DNA of 64,000 nt, taken from Carnobacterium mobile DSM 4848 (GTDB lineage Bacteria; Bacillota; Bacilli; Lactobacillales; Carnobacteriaceae). A model generated the notes under the pieces. The model was not told the origin of the DNA. It searched no databases and saw only the letters and a program-made list of their open reading frames with translations. The first letter of the stretch is position 1, and each line of letters begins with the position of its first letter. Made by a program: the position numbers and the translations under genes. Of the stretch, positions 38,010 through 46,461 are shown in pieces. The DNA lies in the NCBI RefSeq assembly GCF_000744825.1, contig NZ_JQMR01000001.1:682001-746000 (forward strand), given 5' to 3'.

Positions 38010-40115
38010 TTAATCTTCTTTTTTTAGTAAAGCTTTAATAGAGAGGTTTATCCGTCCTTGTTTATCGATCTCAACAACTTTTACATCAACGGTTTGTCCC
38101 AATGCAAGAACATCTTCTACTTTACCAACTCGTTCATTAGCAAGTTCAGAAATATGAACCAATCCATCTTTTCCTTTAGCTATTTCTACAAAAGCACCGA
38201 ATTTTTCAATACGTTTAACTTTACCAGTGTAAACTTTACCTACTTCGATTTCTTTGGTCAACTCTTCAATGATTTCTTTAGCACGCTTGATCATTGCTGC
38301 GTCTTCTGAAGCAATACTGATTTTACCTTCTTGATCAATATCAATTTTAACACCAGTTTCTTCAATAATCGCATTAATTTGATCGCCGCCGCGGCCAATA
38401 ACCACTTTGATTTTTTCTGGTTTAATTTGCATCATTTCAATTTTCGGAGCATATTGGCTTAATTCTTTACGTGGTTCAGCAATTGTAGATACTAGTTCAT
38501 TTAAAATTTCTAAACGAGCTTTTTTAGCTTGTGTCAATGCTTCTTCAAGAATTTGCGGCGTAATTCCTTGAATTTTAATATCCATTTGTAAAGCCGTAAT
38601 ACCGGCAGTTGTTCCAGCAACTTTAAAGTCCATATCGCCTAAATGGTCTTCTAATCCTTGAATATCTGTTAATACCGTATAGTTTTCGCCTTCCATTACA
38701 AGACCCATAGCAATTCCTGCTACTGGGGCTTTAATTGGCACACCAGCATCCATTAAGGCTAAAGTACCTGCACAAATGCTCGCTTGAGAAGAAGAACCAT
38801 TTGATTCTAATACTTCTGAAACTAACCGAATCATATACGGGAAGTCTTCTTCATTTGGAATGACTTGTAATAAAGCACGTTCTCCAAGGGCTCCATGACC
38901 AATTTCACGACGACCAGGGCCACGACTAGGGCCAGTACTTCCGACAGAAAATTGCGGGAAGTTATAATGATGGATAAATCGTTTGCTCTCTTCGATTCCC
39001 AACCCATCAATTATTTGATGTTCTCCTAGCGGGGCCAAAGTAGCAATAGTAAGAGCTTGTGTTTGTCCTCGAGTAAATAAACCTGATCCATGAGTTCTTG
39101 GCAAAATACCAGTTTCAGAAGCTAAAGGACGAATTTCATCGATTTTACGGCCGTCTGGACGAATTTTATCTACAGTAATTAAACGACGTACTTCATCTTT
39201 TTCCATATTCTCCACAATCGTTTTAATTTCTTTTTGTATACGATTCGCTTCTTCATGTTCGCTATATTTTTCTTCATAAAAAAGAATAGCTTCTTCTTTA
39301 ACCGCTTCAATATTCTCTTCTCGTGCTAATTTTTCTTCTGTTTTAATTGCAGTACTCATTTTTTCTTTATACGCATCGTTTACTTCTTTTTCTAATTCTG
39401 TATCAATTTGCAATAAAGAAATTTCACTTTTTTCTTTTCCGACAGCTGCTTGAATTTCTTCTTGGAAAGCAACTAATTCTTTGATTGCATTATGCCCAAA
39501 AAGCAATGCTCCTAACATATCTTCTTCAGAAACTTCTTCCGCGCCGCTTTCGACCATATTGATAGCTTCTTTTGTACCTGCAACAGTTAAGTGGATATCA
39601 GACATGGCTTCTTGTTCAACAGTTGGATTAATAACGTATTCTCCGTTTACACGACCAACATCTACACCAGCAATTGGACCGTTGAAAGGAATATCTGAAA
39701 TTACAAGAGCCAGTGATGAACCGAACATAGCTGAAAAAGAAGGTGAGCAATCTTTTTCTACGGACATTACAGTATTGGTTATCTGAACTTCATTACGAAA
39801 ACCATCGGCAAACATTGGGCGAATCGGACGGTCAATCAAACGAGCAGTTAATGTAGCTGCTTCGCTGGGACGTCCTTCCCGTTTAATAAATCCTCCAGGG
39901 ATCTTACCAACAGCATACATTTTTTCATCATAATTTACGGTCAACGGGAAAAAATCTACATCTTTTGCTTTTTTACTAGCTACCGCTGCAGATAAAACAG
40001 CTGTATCTCCATAACGAATCATAGCTGCTCCATTTGCTTGTTTGGCTAGTTGTCCAACTTCAACCGTTAGTGTACGGCCTGCCCATTCCTTTGTAAAAAC
40101 TTGTTTCTCTGTCAT
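38010..40115 (-). CDS. pnp: polyribonucleotide nucleotidyltransferase (PNPase)
   Basis: 3'-to-5' phosphorolytic exoribonuclease of mRNA decay. The ATG at 40113-40115 ([13 protein letters not shown]) follows AAGGAG; the 16 upstream codons are rejected. The 701-aa protein has two RNase PH domains, with the second carrying [27 protein letters not shown] split by short motifs, then KH ([13 protein letters not shown]) and S1 ([20 protein letters not shown]) RNA-binding domains. It follows rpsO, the widespread rpsO-pnp order, but with an intervening terminator. Confidence 0.97.
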   Translation of the reverse strand: MTEKQVFTKEWAGRTLTVEVGQLAKQANGAAMIRYGDTAVLSAAVASKKAKDVDFFPLTVNYDEKMYAVGKIPGGFIKREGRPSEAATLTARLIDRPIRPMFADGFRNEVQITNTVMSVEKDCSPSFSAMFGSSLALVISDIPFNGPIAGVDVGRVNGEYVINPTVEQEAMSDIHLTVAGTKEAINMVESGAEEVSEEDMLGALLFGHNAIKELVAFQEEIQAAVGKEKSEISLLQIDTELEKEVNDAYKEKMSTAIKTEEKLAREENIEAVKEEAILFYEEKYSEHEEANRIQKEIKTIVENMEKDEVRRLITVDKIRPDGRKIDEIRPLASETGILPRTHGSGLFTRGQTQALTIATLAPLGEHQIIDGLGIEESKRFIHHYNFPQFSVGSTGPSRGPGRREIGHGALGERALLQVIPNEEDFPYMIRLVSEVLESNGSSSQASICAGTLALMDAGVPIKAPVAGIAMGLVMEGENYTVLTDIQGLEDHLGDMDFKVAGTTAGITALQMDIKIQGITPQILEEALTQAKKARLEILNELVSTIAEPRKELSQYAPKIEMMQIKPEKIKVVIGRGGDQINAIIEETGVKIDIDQEGKISIASEDAAMIKRAKEIIEELTKEIEVGKVYTGKVKRIEKFGAFVEIAKGKDGLVHISELANERVGKVEDVLALGQTVDVKVVEIDKQGRINLSIKALLKKED

Positions 40116-40265
40116 ATATTGTCGTTCTCCTTTTTTTCTTAAACTGTTGTTCATTTTCCACACAGACTACTAAACAAATGTCAATCTTTAAGGTTTTAAA
40201 CACTCACATTTGTATAGTAGGATGGTTTATGACACAACTAGTTTTATATTTTTAAATAGACAATG

Positions 40266-40300
40266 CAAAAAATAAAGCGAGATTCCTGCGAACCTCGCTT
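40266..40300 (-). terminator. terminator of rpsO
   Basis: On the minus strand AAGCGAG pairs with CTCGCTT (40294-40300 and 40275-40281), followed by a U-rich run. Located between rpsO and pnp. Confidence 0.85.
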
Positions 40301-40320
40301 CTTAAATAGACTCACATTTT

Positions 40321-40590
40321 TTAACGACGTAGGCCTAAACTTTGAATCAATTCACGGTAACGATTAGCATCTTTGTTACGTAAGTATGCTAATAAATTAC
40401 GACGGTGACCAATTTTTTTCATTAGTCCACGGTATGAGTGGTGGTCTTTTTTATGAACACGTGCATGCTCATTCAAATGATTGATTTCTTCAGTCAATAC
40501 AGCAATTTGTACTTCTGGAGAACCAGTATCTCCTTCGTGTATTGCGTATTGTTTCATGATTTCATTTTTTCTTTCTTTAGAAATTGCCAT
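40321..40590 (-). CDS. rpsO: 30S ribosomal protein S15
   Basis: Primary 16S rRNA-binding protein of the small subunit. The 89-aa protein shows the S15 signature [34 protein letters not shown] split across residues 22-55 and ends [13 protein letters not shown]. An ATG with AGGAAGAGGTG upstream. Full length. Confidence 0.98.
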   Translation of the reverse strand: MAISKERKNEIMKQYAIHEGDTGSPEVQIAVLTEEINHLNEHARVHKKDHHSYRGLMKKIGHRRNLLAYLRNKDANRYRELIQSLGLRR

Positions 40591-40628
40591 TTCTAAACAC
40601 CTCTTCCTTTTAATTTATCCTGTTACTG

Positions 40629-40656
40629 AGTATACGTTGGTGATTCGTTAAACCAA
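40629..40656 (-). promoter_or_regulatory. candidate rpsO promoter
   Basis: On the minus strand -35 TTGGTT (40651-40656) and -10 TATACT (40629-40634), 16-bp spacer, about 40 bp before the rpsO ATG. Confidence 0.5.
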
Positions 40657-40823
40657 GTAAAGGATTGTGTCTTGCACATAAATAAACTTTACATGATGTT
40701 AAAGATAAATGCAAGCATTTATCTCATCTTCTTTATCTATTTTGATCTTGTTTTTTTTAACTCATCAGTTCCTAAAGCACCACTTCATTCAGAGGTGTTT
40801 ACTTCCGCTCCAACGACTCACTT

Positions 40824-42812
40824 TTATTTATATTGAGCCGTTAATTCCAGCACAATATCTCTTAAATTAGCCGCTTTTTCGAAATCTAATGCTTTTGCTG
40901 CTTCTTGCATTTCAGCTTCTAATTTTCCAATTAGTTCTTTTCTTTCTTTTTTGTTTAAGCCCGCTACTTTATCGGACGTCAATGAACCTTTATCTTCTCC
41001 AGTTACAGCAGTTGTGATAGAAATCAAATCACGTACTTCTTTAATGATAGTCGTTGGTGTAATGCCGTGTGCTTCGTTATACGCTTCTTGTGTTTTACGT
41101 CGCCGACTTGTCTCTTCAATAGCGGCCTTCATTGAATCGGTAATTTTATCAGCATACATAATCACTTTTCCGTTTTGATTACGAGCTGCACGTCCAATCG
41201 TTTGAACCAATGATCGTTCGCTTCTTAAGAACCCTTCTTTGTCTGCATCCAATATCGTTACCAATGAAACTTCCGGTACATCAATACCTTCTCTTAACAA
41301 GTTGATCCCAATCAAAACATCATATACTCCTAAGCGCAGATCTCGAATAATCTCCGTTCGTTCTAGTGTTTTAATGTCACTGTGTAGATAAGCTACTTTG
41401 ATGCCTACCTCTTTTAGATAATCCGTTAAATCCTCAGACATTTTTTTCGTCAATGTCGTAATAAATACCCGTTCATTTTTCTCAATGCGTTCATTGATTT
41501 CATTGATCAAATCATCAATTTGACCCTTGATTGGACGAACTTCAACAATTGGATCCAATAACCCCGTTGGGCGAATGATCTGCTCAACAACTTCTGGCGT
41601 ACGTGCTAATTCATATGGACCAGGTGTAGCCGAAATATACATGATTTGGTTTACATGTTTTTCAAACTCTTCTAAACGCAGCGGTCTGTTGTCTAAAGCA
41701 CTTGGCAAGCGGAATCCATATTCAATCAAACGCTCTTTGCGCGCTTTATCTCCATTGAACATGCCTCTAATTTGTGACATGGTGATATGCGATTCATCCA
41801 CGACAATCAAAAAATCTTCTGGAAAGAAATCTATCAATGTGTATGGTGGCTGACCAGGTTTGCGGCCATCCATATGTCGAGAATAGTTTTCGATTCCTGA
41901 ACAATAGCCCATTTCTAATAACATCTCCAGATCATAGTTGGTCCGTTGTTCTAGTCGCTGGGCTTCAATGAGTTTATCTTCTGCACGCAATTTTTTTAGT
42001 TGTTCTTCCAGTTCGGCTTGTATCGTTTTTACTGCATTACGCGTTTGTTCTTCATTTGCTACAAAGTGAGTAGCTGGAAAAACAGGTACATGCTGGACTT
42101 CAGCTTTAACTTCTCCGGTTAAAACATCGACTTCTCGAATTCGATCAATTTCATCTCCGAAAAATTCTATCCGAACCGCATCGCTGTCACGAGAAGCCAA
42201 GAATATCTCGACTACATCTCCTCTTACTCGAAAATTCCCCCGTTGAAAATCAATATCATTTCGGACAAACTGCATATCTACTAAACGACGCAGCATATCA
42301 TCACGCTTCATTTCCGCCCCAACACGCAAGGACAATACATGGTCGCGGTAATCAATAGGATTAACTAGACCGTAAATGCAAGAAACGGATGCCACAACAA
42401 TAACATCACGTCGCTCTAATAAAGCACTTGTTGCTGAATGCCGTAATTTATCGATTTCATCATTCACACTAGATTCTTTTTCAATAAATGTGTCACTTGA
42501 AGGAACATATGCTTCAGGTTGGTAGTAATCATAATAACTAACAAAGTATTCAACAGCATTATTTGGAAAAAACTCTTTAAATTCACTATATAATTGACCG
42601 GCTAATGTTTTATTGTGTGCAATAACGAGTGTCGGTTTGTTTACTTCTTGAATCACATTAGAGACTGTAAACGTTTTGCCTGTTCCGGTTGCACCAAGCA
42701 ACGTTTGCTCTTTTTTTCCTTCTTCAATTCCTTTAACTAATTCTTTAATCGCATCAGGCTGGTCTCCATTAGGTTGATACTTAGAAATTAGGTCAAATTG
42801 GTCTTTTTCCAT
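40824..42812 (-). CDS. uvrB: excinuclease ABC subunit B
   Basis: DNA-damage-loading helicase of nucleotide excision repair. The 662-aa protein has Walker [10 protein letters not shown], the DNA-clamping beta-hairpin region [21 protein letters not shown]-like VDESH, helicase motif [11 protein letters not shown] and a C-terminal UVR domain for UvrC (residues ~625-660). uvrA is not adjacent. The promoter contains a LexA-like box, fitting SOS induction. Confidence 0.98.
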   Translation of the reverse strand: MEKDQFDLISKYQPNGDQPDAIKELVKGIEEGKKEQTLLGATGTGKTFTVSNVIQEVNKPTLVIAHNKTLAGQLYSEFKEFFPNNAVEYFVSYYDYYQPEAYVPSSDTFIEKESSVNDEIDKLRHSATSALLERRDVIVVASVSCIYGLVNPIDYRDHVLSLRVGAEMKRDDMLRRLVDMQFVRNDIDFQRGNFRVRGDVVEIFLASRDSDAVRIEFFGDEIDRIREVDVLTGEVKAEVQHVPVFPATHFVANEEQTRNAVKTIQAELEEQLKKLRAEDKLIEAQRLEQRTNYDLEMLLEMGYCSGIENYSRHMDGRKPGQPPYTLIDFFPEDFLIVVDESHITMSQIRGMFNGDKARKERLIEYGFRLPSALDNRPLRLEEFEKHVNQIMYISATPGPYELARTPEVVEQIIRPTGLLDPIVEVRPIKGQIDDLINEINERIEKNERVFITTLTKKMSEDLTDYLKEVGIKVAYLHSDIKTLERTEIIRDLRLGVYDVLIGINLLREGIDVPEVSLVTILDADKEGFLRSERSLVQTIGRAARNQNGKVIMYADKITDSMKAAIEETSRRRKTQEAYNEAHGITPTTIIKEVRDLISITTAVTGEDKGSLTSDKVAGLNKKERKELIGKLEAEMQEAAKALDFEKAANLRDIVLELTAQYK

Positions 42813-42890
42813 CTTTTTACTTCACATCCAGTCTATTATTCTTTTAAAAAGTGTAAAGTATACCTATTTATAATAATTTATACTGGCTTT

Positions 42891-42919
42891 ATTCTACCAC
42901 TGAACATACGTTCTTACAA
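42891..42919 (-). promoter_or_regulatory. SOS promoter of uvrB with LexA-like box
   Basis: On the minus strand -35 TTGTAA (42914-42919) and -10 TAGAAT (42891-42896) with a 17-bp spacer. The spacer holds GAAC-GTAT-GTTC (box 42901-42914), matching the Gram-positive SOS core. The left direct repeat of the IS1202-type element starts 16 bp upstream of the -35. Confidence 0.82.
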
Positions 42920-42935
42920 CCATAAGCTTAAGTTG

Positions 42936-42964
42936 AGGCAGTGTCTCACTAAATGTATAAAAGA
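42936..42964. repeat. 29-bp target duplication of the IS1202-type element, left copy
   Basis: Begins AGGCAGTGTCTCAC and ends TATAAAAGA; identical over all 29 bp to 44545-44573. IS1202-group elements are known for target duplications of about 24-29 bp. Confidence 0.92.
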
Positions 42965-42999
42965 TGTCAAGCGAAAGTAAAAATGTCCCAAAACCAAGG

Positions 43000-43048
43000 G
43001 TCACATTAATGCAAGCTTTTACTTCGCAAAAGCTTGCATTAATGTGAC
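43000..43048 (-). terminator. perfect 21-bp hairpin downstream of the IS1202-type transposase
   Basis: Arms 43000-43020 and 43028-43048 are fully complementary, with a 7-nt loop, 20 bp after the transposase stop. Likely ends the transposase transcript and shields uvrB from read-through; there is no clear U run. Confidence 0.65.
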
Positions 43049-43068
43049 TGAATTTGTTAAAATTAGCC

Positions 43069-44454
43069 TTAAGCTGTTTGTTCAGCTTCGTACTCTTCGA
43101 GTGTTTTTCCGACACTGCGAAGATATCTTTTGAAAGATTCTAGTTTCCACGGGTGAGATTGTGGGGGAATATACTGGCGTCTTTCTTTTTTTTGCTCTGG
43201 AATCGGATCAAACTCTTTTGAGTAATAGTCATGCTCTTTCAGGCTCCTTGTTGTGTATATTTTTTCAGCTATATTTACATAGATATCTCCATTAAACGCT
43301 TCGATAATTAGCACCTTTGATTTTCGTGTGAAGTATTTATCTTCACTACCTTCCGTAGGCAGGTAGTAGTTATTTTGATAACGAATATGATGCCCACTAT
43401 CCACTTTTCTATTCGCTACTCGTGCTAATAACAAATTGATTTCAGATTTAGTTGGTGCCTTTTCATAAATGGATTCCTTCGTTTTATGACCAAACTTCTT
43501 ATTGAAAGTTCTAACCCATTTCGTTAAAAAATGATTGGATTCCTCAATAGATTGTATTCCAGCTAATTCTAAATCTACAGGAAGTCGCGATTGAACAGTC
43601 CCGTTTAAGCGCTCTACACGTCCTTTAGCTTGTGGAATAGATGAAGTTCTAATCTCAATACCGAGTTGATGACAGGCAAACCCGAACTGGGTAAATGTAT
43701 CTTCTTCAACCGCTCTCATGGCTTTTGATGTGTATTCAAAAACCGTTCGTTTATCTGTCAAAAAAGCTAAGGGAATGCCTTGTTTCGTTAGAATCTGATT
43801 GAGCACATGATAATAACCCTTGAGTGTTTCTTGCGTATCGAAATAAGCCCCAACGATATTACCAGAAGCGTCATCAATAGCTAAATGAAGATGTGTCACC
43901 TCTTTACCAAACCAGTTATAGGAACTGGCATCCATTTGAATAAGCTCCCCCTGATATTTCTTTCTAGGACGGCTGGGATGGCTTTTTTCGGGTAACTCCA
44001 TTTGATCTTCGGCTCTTGGAACCAATGGGTTCTCAGCCTTTTTTTCTCCTTTCATCGATTTAGCTTTGATTCGAGCTTTTATTTTCTTACGCGTTTTTCT
44101 TTGGGTTTTAGGTGATAAAATATTCGCTTGATATAAAATACGACGAATAGTCGTATCGGTGTAACAGATGTCATAATCCTCCTTCAGAATTTCAGTAAAA
44201 TGCTTCACATTAGGCTGTATCTTAAAACTTTGATAGAGCTCGACCACTTGTTTTTTTGTTTCCTTTGGCACAGCGTGCTTAGCCGTTTTTCCTCTGTTAC
44301 CGTGTGAAAAAATAGCTTTTCCTCCTTTTTGATAGTCTTGAATCAATCTGTTGACTTGCCTCGTCGAGAGCCCAAGTTCAACACAAGCTCTCTTTTTTTC
44401 CTTTCTTTTTTCTGCCACAGCTTTTATTACTTTATATTTTTTATCTTCATTCAT
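43069..44454 (-). CDS. IS1202-group (ISNCY) DDE transposase
   Basis: Start chosen at the ATG at 44452-44454 (MNEDKKYK), 10 nt after AAGGAT; alternative ATGs lie 9 and 21 bp upstream. The 461-aa protein has an N-terminal helix-turn-helix (ACVELGLSTRQVNRLIQDYQ), a basic linker, and an rve integrase core with Asp in LIQMDASSYNWFG, Asp in AFLTDKRTVFEY and Glu in PQAKGRVERLNGTVQ. Intact, no frameshift. It is transcribed toward uvrB. Confidence 0.92.
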   Translation of the reverse strand: MNEDKKYKVIKAVAEKRKEKKRACVELGLSTRQVNRLIQDYQKGGKAIFSHGNRGKTAKHAVPKETKKQVVELYQSFKIQPNVKHFTEILKEDYDICYTDTTIRRILYQANILSPKTQRKTRKKIKARIKAKSMKGEKKAENPLVPRAEDQMELPEKSHPSRPRKKYQGELIQMDASSYNWFGKEVTHLHLAIDDASGNIVGAYFDTQETLKGYYHVLNQILTKQGIPLAFLTDKRTVFEYTSKAMRAVEEDTFTQFGFACHQLGIEIRTSSIPQAKGRVERLNGTVQSRLPVDLELAGIQSIEESNHFLTKWVRTFNKKFGHKTKESIYEKAPTKSEINLLLARVANRKVDSGHHIRYQNNYYLPTEGSEDKYFTRKSKVLIIEAFNGDIYVNIAEKIYTTRSLKEHDYYSKEFDPIPEQKKERRQYIPPQSHPWKLESFKRYLRSVGKTLEEYEAEQTA

Positions 44455-44544
44455 CGTTAGCATGATCCTTTTCATGAGTTTATTTTATCATTTTGGGACA
44501 TTTTATGCTTCGACCTACTTAGGACATTATCACGTTCGAATGAT

Positions 44545-44573
44545 AGGCAGTGTCTCACTAAATGTATAAAAGA
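44545..44573. repeat. 29-bp target duplication of the IS1202-type element, right copy
   Basis: Identical to 42936-42964. Confidence 0.92.
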
Positions 44574-44885
44574 GTATCTTTTAACAATTAGTTGTGTTAT
44601 ACTAGTTTGGTATTAAGAGTAAGTATGAAGCATTATATAAAATAGTTTTTAAGAAATTTATTCACACTGGCGCAGTTACAGAACTGTAAGGACATAAAAG
44701 AGGTTGGGTTTATGTTGTTTAAATGAGAAATCGATTGATATAATTTGAATAGTATTTTTCTCCCCGAATAACTTTAAGAATATTTATTTTTAATTAGAAA
44801 GCCACTCCATTTTGGAGTGGCTTTCGTCCATTTAACGGGAAAAAAACTGGAGTCATCTAGTCCTTTAGTGAACAACGAAAATAAG
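44574..44885. other. non-coding gap between the IS1202-type element and the rpsT terminator
   Basis: No ORF of note. On the plus strand an extended -10, TGTTATACT, lies near 44591-44601. A 13-bp perfect hairpin (44797-44809 and 44813-44825, loop TTT) lies about 200 nt further on, without a U run. These could mark a small RNA, or the debris of an older gene. Confidence 0.35.
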
Positions 44886-44930
44886 AAAAGATGGTACGTA
44901 TTGTTAGAACAATACGTACCATCTTTTCTT
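44886..44930. terminator. terminator of rpsT
   Basis: 19-bp perfect stem (44887-44905 and 44909-44927) with an AGA loop and T-rich flanks on both strands; downstream of the comE-holA-rpsT unit. Confidence 0.93.
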
Positions 44931-44959
44931 TGACTTATAAATAAGTTAACTGTGCTTTC

Positions 44960-45214
44960 TTATTTAGCTAATTTAGCTGTTAAACGAGATTTGTCACGGT
45001 TAGCTTTATTTTTATGAATCAATCCTTTTGATGCAGCCATATCAATAGACTTGATAGCTTCTTTGTGCAATGCTTCAGTATTTTCGCTTCCAGCTTCAGC
45101 AGCTTGAACGAATTTTTTTACAGCAGTACGCATAGCGCTCTTTTGTACATTGTTTTCTAAAGCTGATTTTTCTGAAGTACGGACGCGTTTGATTGCAGAT
45201 TCGATGTTTGGCAT
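44960..45214 (-). CDS. rpsT: 30S ribosomal protein S20
   Basis: Small-subunit protein binding 16S rRNA. Start at the ATG at 45212-45214 ([18 protein letters not shown]), preceded by GGGGTG; the GTG three codons earlier is the ribosome-binding site itself. The 84-aa protein ends with the basic [14 protein letters not shown] of S20. It follows holA, the usual Lactobacillales order. Confidence 0.97.
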   Translation of the reverse strand: MPNIESAIKRVRTSEKSALENNVQKSAMRTAVKKFVQAAEAGSENTEALHKEAIKSIDMAASKGLIHKNKANRDKSRLTAKLAK

Positions 45215-45370
45215 TTGATTCACCCCACTTTCAATTAATTACAACTTAAAATAGATTATTCTAGTTGTTTCCAACACTTAATCATTATACATAACGCTTC
45301 GCTGCATTGCAATATAAACTGTAAAGTTTTTTTACTTGATAGCTTAAACGACAGTTGTGCTTTTATCCAT

Positions 45371-46396
45371 TTACCGTCTGCCAGCAAATCGCAAAACAAA
45401 TAATTCAAATTGCATTTCTCGATCGCCTTGTCCTGTTTTTAACCGGTATTCCGCTTCTATCAACCCATTATAAGCTTCAATCAATGTCTGTTCGTCAAAC
45501 TTTCGCATTTGCTGAATGCCTAATTTCACTCGAAAAGGATGTACTTTTAATGTCTTGGCTATATCTCCTTGTTGGTATCCTTTTTTCTCAAGTATTTTTA
45601 TTTGAAGCAGCAAACGAAATTGCGTGGTCATGATTGCATTAATTTTAATAGGATCTTCTTTTTGTAGTAAAAGGTCTTGATACAATTCAAGCGCTAAACC
45701 AGTTTCTTTTTTTAGGACGTATTCATTTAACGCAAAAATGTTTTGTTCTAATGATTTAGCTACTAATTCATTAACGGCTTCTTTCGTTATAAATTTAGTT
45801 TCTTGTCCGAATAAAATCAATTTTGGCAGCTCAGACATAGCAACTGACAACTTTGCATCTGTCAATTGAATGAATGATTCAAATGCTTCAGGAGAAATAG
45901 TGAAGCCTTCATTTTCAATAGTCTTTTTTAAATACTGCCGCATCTCTTTTTCTGCCATTGCTCTGGTTTCAATCACTACTGCTTTTTTTTTCAATAGTTT
46001 TGTTATTTTTTTTCGCTCATCTAGCTTTTCATAAGGAGCAAAAACAACTAAAGTTGTCGTTTCTGAAGGTTGATTAAGGTAGTTTTCAAACCATTTTATA
46101 TCATGTTCAAGCTTAGACTTACTTTTATCTCCTGTTAAAAAAAGAGGCCGATCAATGATGACAAGCCGTCGGTCTCCAAAAAAAGGAATGGATTCTGCGT
46201 CATCTAATGCTGTTCCAAGTGGAGTTTCCTCCATATCATAAGCACCATAATTCAAGTCGATTTCATCTTCTTTTAAAACTGAACGGATGATTGTGTCTCG
46301 GGCAATTCCTCCCAAATAGTCTTCAGTTCCTAAAACCAAATAAACTGGTGCAATCTCACCCTTTTTTAGTTTTGCCATCTCGCTTGCGAAATTCAA
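45371..46396 (-). CDS. holA: DNA polymerase III delta subunit
   Basis: Clamp-loader subunit that opens the sliding clamp. The reading frame has no ATG near its start. A TTG at 46394-46396 follows GTGGTGA at suitable spacing and gives MNFASEMAKLKKGEIAPVYLVLG, while a GTG at 46408 is also possible. The roughly 341-aa protein keeps the family pattern: VYLVLGTEDYL near the N-terminus, VVFAPYEKLDERKKITKLLKK and a C-terminal KLGIQQMRKFDEQTLIEAYNGLIEAEYRLKTG split around residue 300. It follows comEC. Confidence 0.93.
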   Translation of the reverse strand: MNFASEMAKLKKGEIAPVYLVLGTEDYLGGIARDTIIRSVLKEDEIDLNYGAYDMEETPLGTALDDAESIPFFGDRRLVIIDRPLFLTGDKSKSKLEHDIKWFENYLNQPSETTTLVVFAPYEKLDERKKITKLLKKKAVVIETRAMAEKEMRQYLKKTIENEGFTISPEAFESFIQLTDAKLSVAMSELPKLILFGQETKFITKEAVNELVAKSLEQNIFALNEYVLKKETGLALELYQDLLLQKEDPIKINAIMTTQFRLLLQIKILEKKGYQQGDIAKTLKVHPFRVKLGIQQMRKFDEQTLIEAYNGLIEAEYRLKTGQGDREMQFELFVLRFAGRR

Positions 46397-46461
46397 TATG
46401 GTCACCACTTTCTTATCTTGCTTTCATCGTACAAATCCCTAAATGATTTTGCAAGGGAAAT

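Larger units (their letters stand above)
42965..44544 (-). mobile_element. intact IS1202-group insertion sequence
   Basis: About 1,580 bp between exact 29-bp direct repeats. The ends are imperfect inverted repeats: from TCA at 42967 and, on the other strand, from TCA at 44543, 17 of 22 positions match, through to ATGTCC. It carries one full-length DDE transposase and a perfect 21-bp hairpin inside the left end. Inserted just upstream of the uvrB promoter. Confidence 0.9.

Noticed and set aside
42894..43115. 73-aa minus-strand ORF spanning the end of the IS1202-type element and the uvrB promoter
   Set aside because: It crosses the transposase end, hairpin and target duplication; no start signal and no coding character.
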